From Comamonadaceae bacterium (GTDB lineage: Bacteria; Pseudomonadota; Gammaproteobacteria; Burkholderiales; Burkholderiaceae_C), in contig CANHBU010000073.1 in NCBI GenBank assembly GCA_947458345.1, positions 1 to 7,969 on the forward strand: 7,969 nt of DNA, read 5' to 3'. Every line of letters starts with the position of its first letter. The first letter of the stretch is position 1. Both the position numbers and the translations under genes were made by a program. Below are positions 1-6,057 of this stretch, in pieces. Below the pieces are notes generated by a model. The model was not told the DNA's origin. It was given only the letters and a program-made list of their open reading frames with translations, and made no database searches.

Positions 1-324
1 GCAGCGAGAACTGCGGCTCAGATGCAAGGCGTCCGCAAAGTCGAGCCCTTTGTCAAAGCCGTCCAGCGCGGTCAGAACCGCGTTTCGGTCTTCGACGGTG
101 ATGTGCTCCATGCCGGCCAGTGCACGTAACACCCTGGAAACCTCTTTCGGTGGCAGGCCATAGAACCCCCTGAGCACCCACTCCAGTTCCAGCAGCACGG
201 TGACCGAAACAAATGAGCGCTGTGACAGTGCTTCAATCGCAGCAGGCCTTTGCTCGGCGGCCTGTGCATCGTCGGGATCATCGACGAAGAAGCGAGCCAG
301 TACCTTGGTGTCTAAGGCCTTCAT
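1..324 (-). CDS. vapC: PIN-domain toxin of a VapBC-type module (C-terminus cut by window edge)
   Basis: Likely the toxin of a type II toxin-antitoxin pair. PIN-domain VapC proteins are Mg-dependent RNases, usually cutting tRNA or rRNA, and are held inactive by the antitoxin. The frame is open from the ATG at 324 to the window edge, 108 residues, and the family is usually about 130, so roughly the last 20-30 residues are missing. The N-terminus MKALDTKVLARFFVDD is the first PIN strand with acidic D5. E46 (in LLELEWVLRGF) is the second acid, and D95/D98 in the GLDFADALHL motif supply the third. The start overlaps the antitoxin stop as ATGA (321-324), so translation is probably coupled. One oddity: the usual Asp-Thr-Asn of this family reads Asp-Thr-Lys (K7). 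The PIN assignment is firm; RNase activity and the target RNA are inferred. Confidence 0.88.
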   Translation of the reverse strand, partial: MKALDTKVLARFFVDDPDDAQAAEQRPAAIEALSQRSFVSVTVLLELEWVLRGFYGLPPKEVSRVLRALAGMEHITVEDRNAVLTALDGFDKGLDFADALHLSRSSRC

Positions 325-584
325 GCCTTACGGCTTTCGGGACGGCTCAGCAGCGAAGCGGGGTCAAAGTCCTCAAGTCGCCGGGGAACGCCGCGCGCCT
401 TCGCCTTGACCATGCCAGCCATCCCGCTTACCTCGGTGTGGGCAACGGTCCGAATAAGGCGTAACTTCAGTCCATCTGACTCCTCCAGGATTTCGACTTT
501 CGCGCCCACCCCCATTCCCAGCTTGTGCCGAAGCGCGGCGGGCAGGACGATTTGACCTTTGGATGAGACAAGCGCCGTCGACAT
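321..584 (-). CDS. vapB: AbrB/SpoVT-fold antitoxin
   Basis: Antitoxin partner of the downstream PIN toxin, 87 residues. Residues 3-50 (STALVSSKGQIVLPAALRHK, then LGMGVGAKVEILEE) match the AbrB/SpoVT/MazE swapped-hairpin DNA-binding fold, with the typical SSKGQI.LP.A.R..LG pattern. The tail from about residue 60 (VKAKARGVPRRLEDFDPASLL) is the probable toxin-binding segment; tails with RRLEDFD are common in antitoxins paired with this VapC type. The ATG at 584 is supported by a GGAG Shine-Dalgarno about 6 nt upstream and by the promoter at 614-642. The stop overlaps the toxin start by 4 nt. Such antitoxins normally bind their own promoter and repress the pair, and a palindrome in the promoter spacer is a ready candidate site. 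The symbol is the generic family name. Confidence 0.9.
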   Translation of the reverse strand: MSTALVSSKGQIVLPAALRHKLGMGVGAKVEILEESDGLKLRLIRTVAHTEVSGMAGMVKAKARGVPRRLEDFDPASLLSRPESRKA

Positions 585-613
585 GGTGGACTCCAGAAAG
601 AAGGGCCTTGGCT

Positions 614-642
614 AATTTAGACTGCCTTACTATGTAAGTCAA
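614..642 (-). promoter_or_regulatory. sigma-70 promoter of the toxin-antitoxin pair
   Basis: Read on the minus strand, TTGACT (637-642) is a 5/6 match to the -35 consensus. A 17-nt spacer separates it from TAAATT (614-619), a 4/6 match to the -10. The predicted transcript start near 607 gives a leader of about 23 nt to the antitoxin ATG. The stretch is AT-rich against a GC-rich background, as expected for a promoter. Confidence 0.7.
626..638. promoter_or_regulatory. 13-bp palindrome, candidate antitoxin operator
   Basis: CTTAC-TAT-GTAAG is a perfect 5-bp inverted repeat with a 3-nt centre. It lies in the -35/-10 spacer of the toxin-antitoxin promoter and touches the -35. A bound repressor there would block RNA polymerase. 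AbrB-fold antitoxins bind such small palindromes as dimers, so autoregulation is the natural reading. Binding itself is inferred. Confidence 0.5.
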
Positions 643-682
643 AAAGCACAGGCCCAGGCCTCCAGCTCTGCTGCGCCCGGCC

Positions 683-709
683 AATAAAAAGCCCGCACGG
701 GGCGGGCTT
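683..709 (-). terminator. intrinsic terminator downstream of ssb
   Basis: On the minus strand AAGCCCGC-CCCGT-GCGGGCTT forms a perfect 8-bp stem (arms 702-709 and 689-696) with a 5-nt loop. It runs directly into a T-rich tail, TTTTTATT counting the last two stem bases. It starts about 37 nt after the ssb stop and should end the MFS-ssb transcript before the toxin-antitoxin promoter. Confidence 0.85.
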
Positions 710-719
710 GCCGTCGGTC

Positions 720-735
720 CGAGCCACAAGGCTCG
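720..735. other. hairpin between ssb stop and its terminator
   Basis: CGAGCC-ACAA-GGCTCG is a perfect 6-bp stem with a 4-nt loop, 11 nt beyond the ssb stop. It has no T tract of its own, so it is more likely a 3'-end stabiliser or an accessory hairpin than a second terminator. Confidence 0.45.
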
Positions 736-746
736 AGCCGCAGTCC

Positions 747-1235
747 TCAAAACGGCACGTCGTCGTCGAGATCGCCAAAGCCGCTGTCGCCCTTGCTCTG
801 GGCCGTTGCGGGGCTGGCGGCTGCGGCGGGGCGAGATGCTGGCGTGGGGCGGCTGTAGCCGCCGCCGCCCTCGTCGGAGCCGCCCGGCCCGCCCATGCCT
901 TCACGCCGGCCCAGCATTTGCATCTGGTCGGCGCGGATTTCGGTGGTGTATTTCTCCTGGCCTTGCGCGTCGGTCCATTTGCGGGTGCGCAAGCTGCCTT
1001 CGACGTAAATCTGTGAGCCCTTGCGCAGGTATTCGGCGGCAATGTCGGCCAGGCGGCCGTTGAACACCACCCGGTGCCATTCGGTGGCCTCTTTGGCCTC
1101 GCCGGTTTGCTTGTCTTTCCACTTGTCGGTGGTGGCGACGGTGACATTGGCCACCCGGTCTCCGCTGGGGAAGGTGCGCACTTCCGGGTCGCGGCCGAGG
1201 TTGCCGACAATGATGACTTTGTTGACCGATGCCAT
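747..1235 (-). CDS. ssb: single-stranded DNA-binding protein
   Basis: SSB coats single-stranded DNA as a homotetramer in replication, recombination and repair, and recruits partner enzymes through its C-terminal tip. The protein is 162 residues, near the family norm. Residues 1 to about 110 are the OB fold ([20 protein letters not shown], with ssDNA-stacking aromatics at W39, W53, F58 and W87). Residues 112-150 are a Gly/Ala/Pro-rich disordered linker. The protein ends in DDDVPF, the acidic tip that docks partner proteins, so it is complete. The ATG at 1235 is preceded by GGAG 7 nt upstream. The MFS gene ends 24 nt upstream on the same strand, which suggests co-transcription, and two hairpins follow. 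I see no LexA-like box nearby. Confidence 0.97.
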   Translation of the reverse strand: MASVNKVIIVGNLGRDPEVRTFPSGDRVANVTVATTDKWKDKQTGEAKEATEWHRVVFNGRLADIAAEYLRKGSQIYVEGSLRTRKWTDAQGQEKYTTEIRADQMQMLGRREGMGGPGGSDEGGGGYSRPTPASRPAAAASPATAQSKGDSGFGDLDDDVPF

Positions 1236-1259
1236 GGCGTATCTCCTGTGGACTCAAGT

Positions 1260-2471
1260 TTAACGGGCGGCGCTGCCTTGGGTTGGGCTGGGCTTGCCCG
1301 TGGCCCGGCGGGCCGGTGCGCGCATGGGCCAGGCCACCGCCAGCCACAGCGCCATCAGTGCGGCGCAGGTGGCAAACACGGCCTGGGCCCCTTGTGTGCG
1401 CACCAGCCATCCTCCCAGAGCTCCGCCCGCAAAGAAACCCAGGGACTGCAAAGTATTGAAAACCCCGAGGGCGGTTCCGCGCGCATGCAAGGGGGCTATG
1501 CGCGAGGCCATGCTGGGTTGGCATGACTCCAGGATGTTAAAGCCGCAAAAAAACGCAAACAGCAGCCAGGCCAGCAGGTTCAGGCTCGGCGCCTGGCCGC
1601 TGGCCCACAGCAGGCCCAGTTGCACCGCAGCGATGAGCCCCACCGAGCACAAAAACACCGCACGCAAGTAGCCGCGGCGCTCGAGCGGGTAAAGCGTGGC
1701 ACGCAGCACGAAAAAGGAAGCGACCACCGTGGGCAGGTAAACCTGCCAGTGATCGTCTTTGCCCAGGCCGGCTTGCACCAGCATGGCCGGTATGGCCACC
1801 CACATGGCCAGTTGCACCGCGTGCAGCACGAACACGCCCAGATTCAGGCGCATGAGCGGCGCGTCACGCAGCACCAGCGCGAGCCGGCCTTTTTGCCGCG
1901 CCTCAAAGCCGCTGGACTCGGGCGGCGTGAGCTTGAGCACCACCACGATGCCCAGCATGGCCATCGCCCCGGTCAGCGCAAACAGGCCCGGCAGGCCGAT
2001 GTAGGTGTTGAGCAGCGGCGCGATGATCAGCGACAGCGCAAAGACAAAGCCGATGCTGATGCCCACCAGCGTCATCGCCTTGGTGCGCACCTCGTCGCGC
2101 GTCTGGTCGGCCAACAAGGCGGTGACCGCGGCCGAAATCGCCCCGGCGCCTTGAATGGCCCGCCCCAGCGTCAGCTCCGTCAAGGTGGTGGCCGACATGG
2201 CCATGAAGCTGCCCAGGGCAAAAACCAGCAAGCCAAAGACGATCACCGGCTTGCGGCCGAAGCGGTCGCTGGCCATGCCAAAGGGAATTTGCAGCAGGCC
2301 TTGGGTCAGCCCATAAACGCCCATGGCCAGTCCGACGCGCGCCGGATCGTCGCCGCCCGGAAGGCCCGCTGCCTCCAGTGCAAACACCGGCAGCACCAAA
2401 AACAGCCCCAACATGCGCATCGCAAAAACCAGGGACAAAGACAGGCTCGACCGGAGCTCGGTCGGCGTCAT
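1260..2471 (-). CDS. MFS transporter (YajR-like drug/solute exporter family)
   Basis: Inner-membrane major facilitator superfamily protein, 403 residues from the chosen start, with about 12 hydrophobic segments. Motif A lies between helices 2 and 3 (residues 65-74, [10 protein letters not shown]). A motif-B-like [10 protein letters not shown] stretch (102-111) suggests a proton-driven transporter. A second-half motif, [13 protein letters not shown] (312-324), recalls YajR-type proteins, but the extra C-terminal domain of E. coli YajR is absent. The substrate is unknown. I chose the ATG at 2471 because [10 protein letters not shown] leads straight into the first helix, as I recall for relatives. 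An in-frame ATG at 2561 would add 30 non-conserved-looking residues, and the open frame continues to 2723 only by reading through REP units. The Shine-Dalgarno at 2471 is weak (GAAG). ssb follows 24 nt later. Confidence 0.9.
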   Translation of the reverse strand: MTPTELRSSLSLSLVFAMRMLGLFLVLPVFALEAAGLPGGDDPARVGLAMGVYGLTQGLLQIPFGMASDRFGRKPVIVFGLLVFALGSFMAMSATTLTELTLGRAIQGAGAISAAVTALLADQTRDEVRTKAMTLVGISIGFVFALSLIIAPLLNTYIGLPGLFALTGAMAMLGIVVVLKLTPPESSGFEARQKGRLALVLRDAPLMRLNLGVFVLHAVQLAMWVAIPAMLVQAGLGKDDHWQVYLPTVVASFFVLRATLYPLERRGYLRAVFLCSVGLIAAVQLGLLWASGQAPSLNLLAWLLFAFFCGFNILESCQPSMASRIAPLHARGTALGVFNTLQSLGFFAGGALGGWLVRTQGAQAVFATCAALMALWLAVAWPMRAPARRATGKPSPTQGSAAR

Positions 2472-2572
2472 GGGCACGTCTTCGTCGGTGGAATGCACGG
2501 TCGCTGGTTGTTGGGGCGGGGCTGACCCGGCCAGCCGGATCAAACCGACATTGTCCGTCATGCCGCCCGGGT

Positions 2573-2720
2573 CTCTTGCGCGGGAGCGCCGCGCCCGGCG
2601 AGACCGCCCTGTCTTTGTGGGCAGCGGCCCTTCGGCGAGACCGTCCTGCTTTTGTGGGAGCGCCGCCCTCGGCGAGACCGGGCTGCTTTTGTAGGAGCGC
2701 CGCCCTCGGCGCGATGGGGC
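2573..2720 (+). repeat. REP-like array: four head-to-tail 37-bp units
   Basis: Four units (2573-2609, 2610-2646, 2647-2683, 2684-2720) repeat at exactly 37 bp, seen from GGCGAGACCG at 2597, 2634 and 2671 and GGCGCGATGG at 2708. Each unit runs roughly as a T-rich lead (CTTTTGTGGGAG), a short hairpin (CGCCG-CCCT-CGGCG), then GAGACCG plus a few bases. Units 3 and 4 agree at 33 of 37 positions. The GTGGGAGCG lead followed by a GC hairpin is the hallmark of bacterial REP elements, which are spread by REP-associated tyrosine transposases (RayT). Unit 2 has a damaged left stem arm. No transposase gene is in the window. Confidence 0.8.
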
Positions 2721-2732
2721 CACGCATCAGGC

Positions 2733-2769
2733 GCCGCATCGCCGCGAGGGCGCGGCTCCCACAAGCGGG
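2733..2769 (-). repeat. fifth REP-like unit, inverted
   Basis: Read on the minus strand this unit has the same parts: CTTGTGGGAG, then the hairpin GCCGCG-CCCT-CGCGGC, then GATG. It faces the four-unit array across a 12-nt gap, so units 4 and 5 form the convergent pair typical of BIME elements. Its stem differs from that of unit 4 (GCGCCG-CCCT-CGGCGC) by paired swaps on both arms, while the loop is unchanged. Confidence 0.75.
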
Positions 2770-2817
2770 CAGGCTCGGATCGACCCCCGACGCCGTGCAG
2801 TGCGGCCGCAGGCGCTT

Positions 2818-2823
2818 TATGAT
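2818..2823 (+). promoter_or_regulatory. candidate -10 element of uvrA
   Basis: TATGAT matches the -10 consensus at 5 of 6 positions and lies 28 nt before the uvrA ATG, giving a predicted leader of about 22 nt. I see no good -35 at 16-18 nt spacing, so the promoter may be weak or need an activator. Confidence 0.4.
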
Positions 2824-2851
2824 GGCCGGTTGCCCCGCCGAGCCCTCTTTG

Positions 2852-5845
2852 ATGAACACCCCTGCCGACAGCAAGTACCTGGCCCAGGTTTTGGGCGCGC
2901 AGCGCATCAGCGTGCGGGGGGCGCGCACGCACAACCTCAAGAACATCGATCTTGATATTCCGCGCAACCAGCTGGTGGTCATCACCGGCTTGTCGGGCTC
3001 GGGCAAGTCCTCGCTGGCTTTCGACACCCTGTATGCCGAGGGCCAGCGGCGCTATGTGGAGAGCTTGTCGACTTATGCGCGGCAGTTTCTGCAGCTCATG
3101 GACAAGCCCGACGTCGACCTGATCGAGGGTCTGTCGCCGGCCATTGCGATCGAGCAAAAGGCGGCCTCGCCCAACCCGCGCTCGACCGTGGGCACGGTCA
3201 CCGAGATCCACGACTACCTGCGCCTGCTGTTTGCCCGCGCCGGCACTCCCTACTGCCCCGATCATGATCTGCCTCTGCAGGCGCAAAGCGTCAGCGAGAT
3301 GGTCGACGCGGTCATGCGCTGGCCGGCCGGCACCCGGCTCATGATCCTGGCGCCGATCGCGCGCGAGAAAAAAGGCGAGTTCGCGCAAGTGTTCGAGCAG
3401 ATGCGCGCGCGCGGCTACGTGCGCTTTCGCGTCGATGGCCAGATCGTCGAAGCCGACAGCCTGCCCGTGCTGAAAAAAGCCGAAAAGCACAATATTGACG
3501 TGGTGATCGACCGCCTCAAGGTGCGCGATGGCGCCGCCGACACCGATGGGGCTGACGGGGGGGCAGGTGCTGCCCCCGCGCCCAAGCCGCGCGATGCCCT
3601 GCGCCAACGGCTGGCCGAAAGCTTTGAGGCGGCGCTCGCGCTGGCTGAGGGCAAGGCGGTGGCGCTTGACCTTGATGCCGAGCCCGGCGGCGGCGAGCAT
3701 CTGTTTAGCGCCCGCTTTGCTTGTCCGCGCTGCGACTACGCGCTGGCCGACATGGAGCCGCGCCTGTTCTCGTTTAATTCGCCCGTGGGCGCTTGCCCCA
3801 GCTGCGACGGCCTGGGCCAGCGCGATTTTTTCGACCCCGCCCGTGTGGTGGCGTTTCCTTCGCTGAGCCTGGCCAGTGGCGCCATCAAAGGCTGGGACCG
3901 GCGCAATGCGCACTATTTCGAGCTGCTTGAAAGCCTGGCCCGCCATTACCGTTTCGATCTCGAGCAGCCCTTTGAGGACCTGCCCGCGCCGGTGCGTCAG
4001 GTGCTGCTCTATGGCTCGGGCGAGCAAGAAATTCGCTTTAGCTACGCCACCGACGCCGGTCAGGGCGCCGGCCGCAAGGTCAGCAAGAAGCATCCCTTCG
4101 AGGGCATCGTGCCCAACTTCGAGCGGCGCTGGCAGCAGACCGACTCGCCCATCGTGCGCGAAGAGCTGGCGCGCTACCGCAGCACCCAGCCCTGCCCTGA
4201 TTGCCGCGGCACGCGGCTGCGCCGTGAGGCCCGCCATGTCTACCTGGTCAATGCCCACGACGGCAGCCGCAAGGCCATCTACGACATCGGCCACGCCACT
4301 TTGCGCGAAAGCCACCGCTACTTTGAGTCGCTGCAGATGCAAGGGGCCAAGGCCGAAATCGCCGGCAAGGTGGTGCGCGAGATCGGCCTGCGCCTGAAGT
4401 TTCTCAACGACGTCGGGCTCAATTACCTGAGCCTCGAGCGCAGCGCCGAAACGCTATCGGGCGGCGAGTCGCAGCGCATCCGGCTGGCCAGCCAAATTGG
4501 CTCGGGGCTGACGGGCGTGATGTACGTGCTCGACGAGCCCAGCATCGGGCTGCACCAGCGCGACAACGACCGCCTCATTGCCACCCTCAAACACTTGCGC
4601 GACATTGGCAACAGCGTGCTGGTGGTCGAGCACGACGAAGACATGATCCGCGCCGCCGACCATGTCATCGACCTCGGGCCAGGTGCCGGTGTGCATGGCG
4701 GGCGCGTGATTGCGCAGGGCAGCAGCGCGCAGGTGGCCGCCGATCCGGCCTCGCTCACAGGTCAATACCTGTCGGGCGCCCGCTCGATCGCCGTGCCCAA
4801 GCGGCGCACGCCCAGACTGCCGGTGCCCGGAGCCAACAAGACCCAGGCGGTGCAAGCGCTCAGGCTCACCGGCGCCAGCGGCCACAACCTCAAGGACGTG
4901 ACGGTGGAGTTTCCGGTGGGTCTGCTCACCTGCGTGACCGGTGTGTCGGGCTCGGGCAAGTCGACGCTGGTCAACGACACGCTTTATGCGGCCGTGGCGC
5001 GGCACCTTTATCGCGCGCATGAGGAGCCGGCGCCCTACCGGGAGATCGAGGGCCTGGAGCACTTCGACAAGGTGATCAACGTCGATCAGTCGCCCATCGG
5101 CCGCACGCCGCGCAGCAACCCGGCGACCTACACCGGCCTTTTTACGCCGATCCGCGAGCTTATGGCCGAGATGAACAGCGCCAAGGAGCGCGGCTATGGG
5201 CCGGGGCGCTTTTCCTTCAATGTGGCCGGCGGGCGCTGCGAAGCGTGCCAGGGCGACGGCATGGTCAAGGTGGAGATGCACTTTCTGCCCGACGTTTACG
5301 TGCCCTGTGACGTCTGCCACGGCCGGCGTTACAACCGCGAGACCCTAGAGATCAACTACAAGGGCAAGAACATCGCCCAGATCCTCGACCTCACGGTCGA
5401 GGCGGCGGCCGAGTTCTTTAGCGCCCAACCGGTGATTTCGCGCAAGCTGCAGACCCTGCTCGATGTCGGCCTGAGCTACCTCAAGCTCGGTCAGGCGGCC
5501 ACCACGCTGTCGGGCGGCGAGGCCCAGCGCGTCAAGCTCGCGCTCGAGCTGTCCAAGCGCGACACCGGCCGCACGCTCTACGTTCTTGACGAGCCCACCA
5601 CGGGCCTGCACTTTGCCGACATCGCGCTGCTGCTCAAGGTGCTGCACCAGCTGCGCGATGCGGGCAACACCATCGTGGTGATCGAGCACAACCTGGACGT
5701 CATCAAAACCGCCGACTGGCTGATCGACATGGGCCCTGAGGGCGGCGCCGGCGGCGGCACGGTGATCGGTGTGGGCACCCCCGAGCAACTGGCGGCCAAC
5801 CCGGGCAGCCACACGGGCCGTTATCTCCAGCGTTTGCTGGGCTGA
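2852..5845 (+). CDS. uvrA: UvrABC nucleotide excision repair subunit A
   Basis: UvrA is the DNA-binding ABC ATPase dimer that recognises bulky lesions and loads UvrB in nucleotide excision repair. Landmarks in this 997-residue protein: Walker A GLSGSGKS (46-53); zinc site 1 from C291/C294 and C315/C318; signature LSGGES (535-540) with Walker [11 protein letters not shown]; second Walker [10 protein letters not shown] (697-705); zinc module CX2CX19CX2C (C796, C799, C819, C822); second signature LSGGEAQR (886-893) with Walker [11 protein letters not shown]. All key residues are present. It is longer than E. coli UvrA (940), partly through an insertion at about 227-247. I chose the ATG at 2852 ([10 protein letters not shown]) because it lies downstream of the candidate -10. 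An in-frame ATG pair at 2819/2822 would add about 11 residues. The Shine-Dalgarno is weak. No CTGT-N8-ACAG box is visible upstream. Confidence 0.97.
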   Translation: MNTPADSKYLAQVLGAQRISVRGARTHNLKNIDLDIPRNQLVVITGLSGSGKSSLAFDTLYAEGQRRYVESLSTYARQFLQLMDKPDVDLIEGLSPAIAIEQKAASPNPRSTVGTVTEIHDYLRLLFARAGTPYCPDHDLPLQAQSVSEMVDAVMRWPAGTRLMILAPIAREKKGEFAQVFEQMRARGYVRFRVDGQIVEADSLPVLKKAEKHNIDVVIDRLKVRDGAADTDGADGGAGAAPAPKPRDALRQRLAESFEAALALAEGKAVALDLDAEPGGGEHLFSARFACPRCDYALADMEPRLFSFNSPVGACPSCDGLGQRDFFDPARVVAFPSLSLASGAIKGWDRRNAHYFELLESLARHYRFDLEQPFEDLPAPVRQVLLYGSGEQEIRFSYATDAGQGAGRKVSKKHPFEGIVPNFERRWQQTDSPIVREELARYRSTQPCPDCRGTRLRREARHVYLVNAHDGSRKAIYDIGHATLRESHRYFESLQMQGAKAEIAGKVVREIGLRLKFLNDVGLNYLSLERSAETLSGGESQRIRLASQIGSGLTGVMYVLDEPSIGLHQRDNDRLIATLKHLRDIGNSVLVVEHDEDMIRAADHVIDLGPGAGVHGGRVIAQGSSAQVAADPASLTGQYLSGARSIAVPKRRTPRLPVPGANKTQAVQALRLTGASGHNLKDVTVEFPVGLLTCVTGVSGSGKSTLVNDTLYAAVARHLYRAHEEPAPYREIEGLEHFDKVINVDQSPIGRTPRSNPATYTGLFTPIRELMAEMNSAKERGYGPGRFSFNVAGGRCEACQGDGMVKVEMHFLPDVYVPCDVCHGRRYNRETLEINYKGKNIAQILDLTVEAAAEFFSAQPVISRKLQTLLDVGLSYLKLGQAATTLSGGEAQRVKLALELSKRDTGRTLYVLDEPTTGLHFADIALLLKVLHQLRDAGNTIVVIEHNLDVIKTADWLIDMGPEGGAGGGTVIGVGTPEQLAANPGSHTGRYLQRLLG
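3559..3577. other. perfect hairpin inside the uvrA insertion
   Basis: GGGGGCAG-GTG-CTGCCCCC is an 8-bp perfect stem with a 3-nt loop. It begins inside a run of seven G (3557-3563) and lies within the codons for the Asp/Gly/Ala-rich insertion of UvrA. It could be a remnant of an inserted element or simply GC-rich low-complexity sequence. Confidence 0.5.
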
Positions 5846-5889
5846 GCTCTTGCATGGCGGGCGAGTGCCCAGGTGCTGGCTCGGCTTGC

Positions 5890-5918
5890 GCCGCCCTCCG
5901 CCCGATGCGGAAGGCGGC
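5890..5918 (+). terminator. probable uvrA terminator hairpin without T tract
   Basis: A 12-bp stem with one mismatch (arms GCCGCCCTCCGC and GCGGAAGGCGGC) and a 5-nt loop, 44 nt after the uvrA stop. The sequence after it (ATCACATTAATC) is AT-rich but has no T run, so it may be a weak or factor-assisted terminator, or an RNA-stabilising hairpin. Confidence 0.5.
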
Positions 5919-5924
5919 ATCACA

Positions 5925-5938
5925 TTAATCAGTATTAA
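5925..5938. promoter_or_regulatory. palindrome TTAAT-N4-ATTAA upstream of the TPR gene
   Basis: A perfect 5-bp inverted repeat with a CAGT centre in an AT-rich island. It overlaps the candidate -35 at 5935-5940. Position and symmetry suit a regulator site, but no known regulator is recognised. Confidence 0.35.
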
Positions 5939-5964
5939 CAATCGACGGGCAATTGATCGATAAA
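5935..5964 (+). promoter_or_regulatory. candidate promoter of the TPR-glycosyltransferase gene
   Basis: TTAACA (5935-5940) matches the -35 consensus at 5 of 6 positions. An 18-nt spacer leads to GATAAA (5959-5964), 4 of 6 to the -10. The region is strikingly AT-rich for this GC-rich window. The predicted start near 5971 would give a leader of roughly 85 nt to the TPR gene, carrying a short ORF. Confidence 0.45.
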
Positions 5965-5999
5965 TTTCACAGCTGTCTTCACACGAGTCGGGGAGAGTG

Positions 6000-6053
6000 A
6001 TGAAACTTCAGCAAGGTATGACCTTGGGCTTGAGCAGCCTTTGTTTTCATTGA
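6000..6053 (+). CDS. possible 17-residue leader peptide
   Basis: A short ORF (MKLQQGMTLGLSSLCFH) begins with an ATG preceded by GGGGAG (5990-5995), a better ribosome site than that of most genes in this window. Its stop lies 4 nt before the ATG of the TPR gene. That gene's own Shine-Dalgarno candidate (GAGG, 6052-6055) is only 2 nt from its start, too close to work well. The likely role is translational coupling: ribosomes finishing here restart at 6058. It is in a different frame from the TPR gene (offset +1). An alternative is that a one-base error or frameshift separates it from the TPR protein, or that it is not translated. Confidence 0.4.
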   Translation: MKLQQGMTLGLSSLCFH

Positions 6054-6057
6054 GGCC

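Larger units (their letters stand above)
2472..2851. other. divergent intergenic region between the MFS gene and uvrA
   Basis: About 380 bases with no convincing gene. They hold a REP-like array (2573-2769), a short GC-rich stretch, and a likely uvrA -10 element near 2818. Long open frames cross the region on both strands, but they lack starts with good ribosome sites and read through the repeats out of phase with the 37-nt period, so I treat them as GC-driven artefacts. I could not find a convincing promoter for the MFS gene here. Confidence 0.7.

Noticed and set aside
1620..2525. Plus-strand open frame of 301 codons opposite the MFS gene
   Set aside because: The product is dominated by His, Gln, Arg and Gly, as expected from the reverse of hydrophobic MFS codons.
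2472..2723. N-terminal extension of the MFS protein to 487 residues
   Set aside because: The extra residues are encoded by the REP units and are Arg/Ser/Pro-rich, unlike any MFS N-terminus; the start at 2471 leads directly into helix 1.
2573..2769. CRISPR array
   Set aside because: The period is 37 bp with near-identical sequence across the whole unit and no unique spacers; one unit is inverted. This is a REP-type array.
2558..4342. Minus-strand open frame of 594 codons opposite the 5' half of uvrA
   Set aside because: It lies antisense to a certain uvrA and crosses the REP array. Its His/Ala/Arg/Gly-rich product matches no family and is typical of GC-rich shadow frames.
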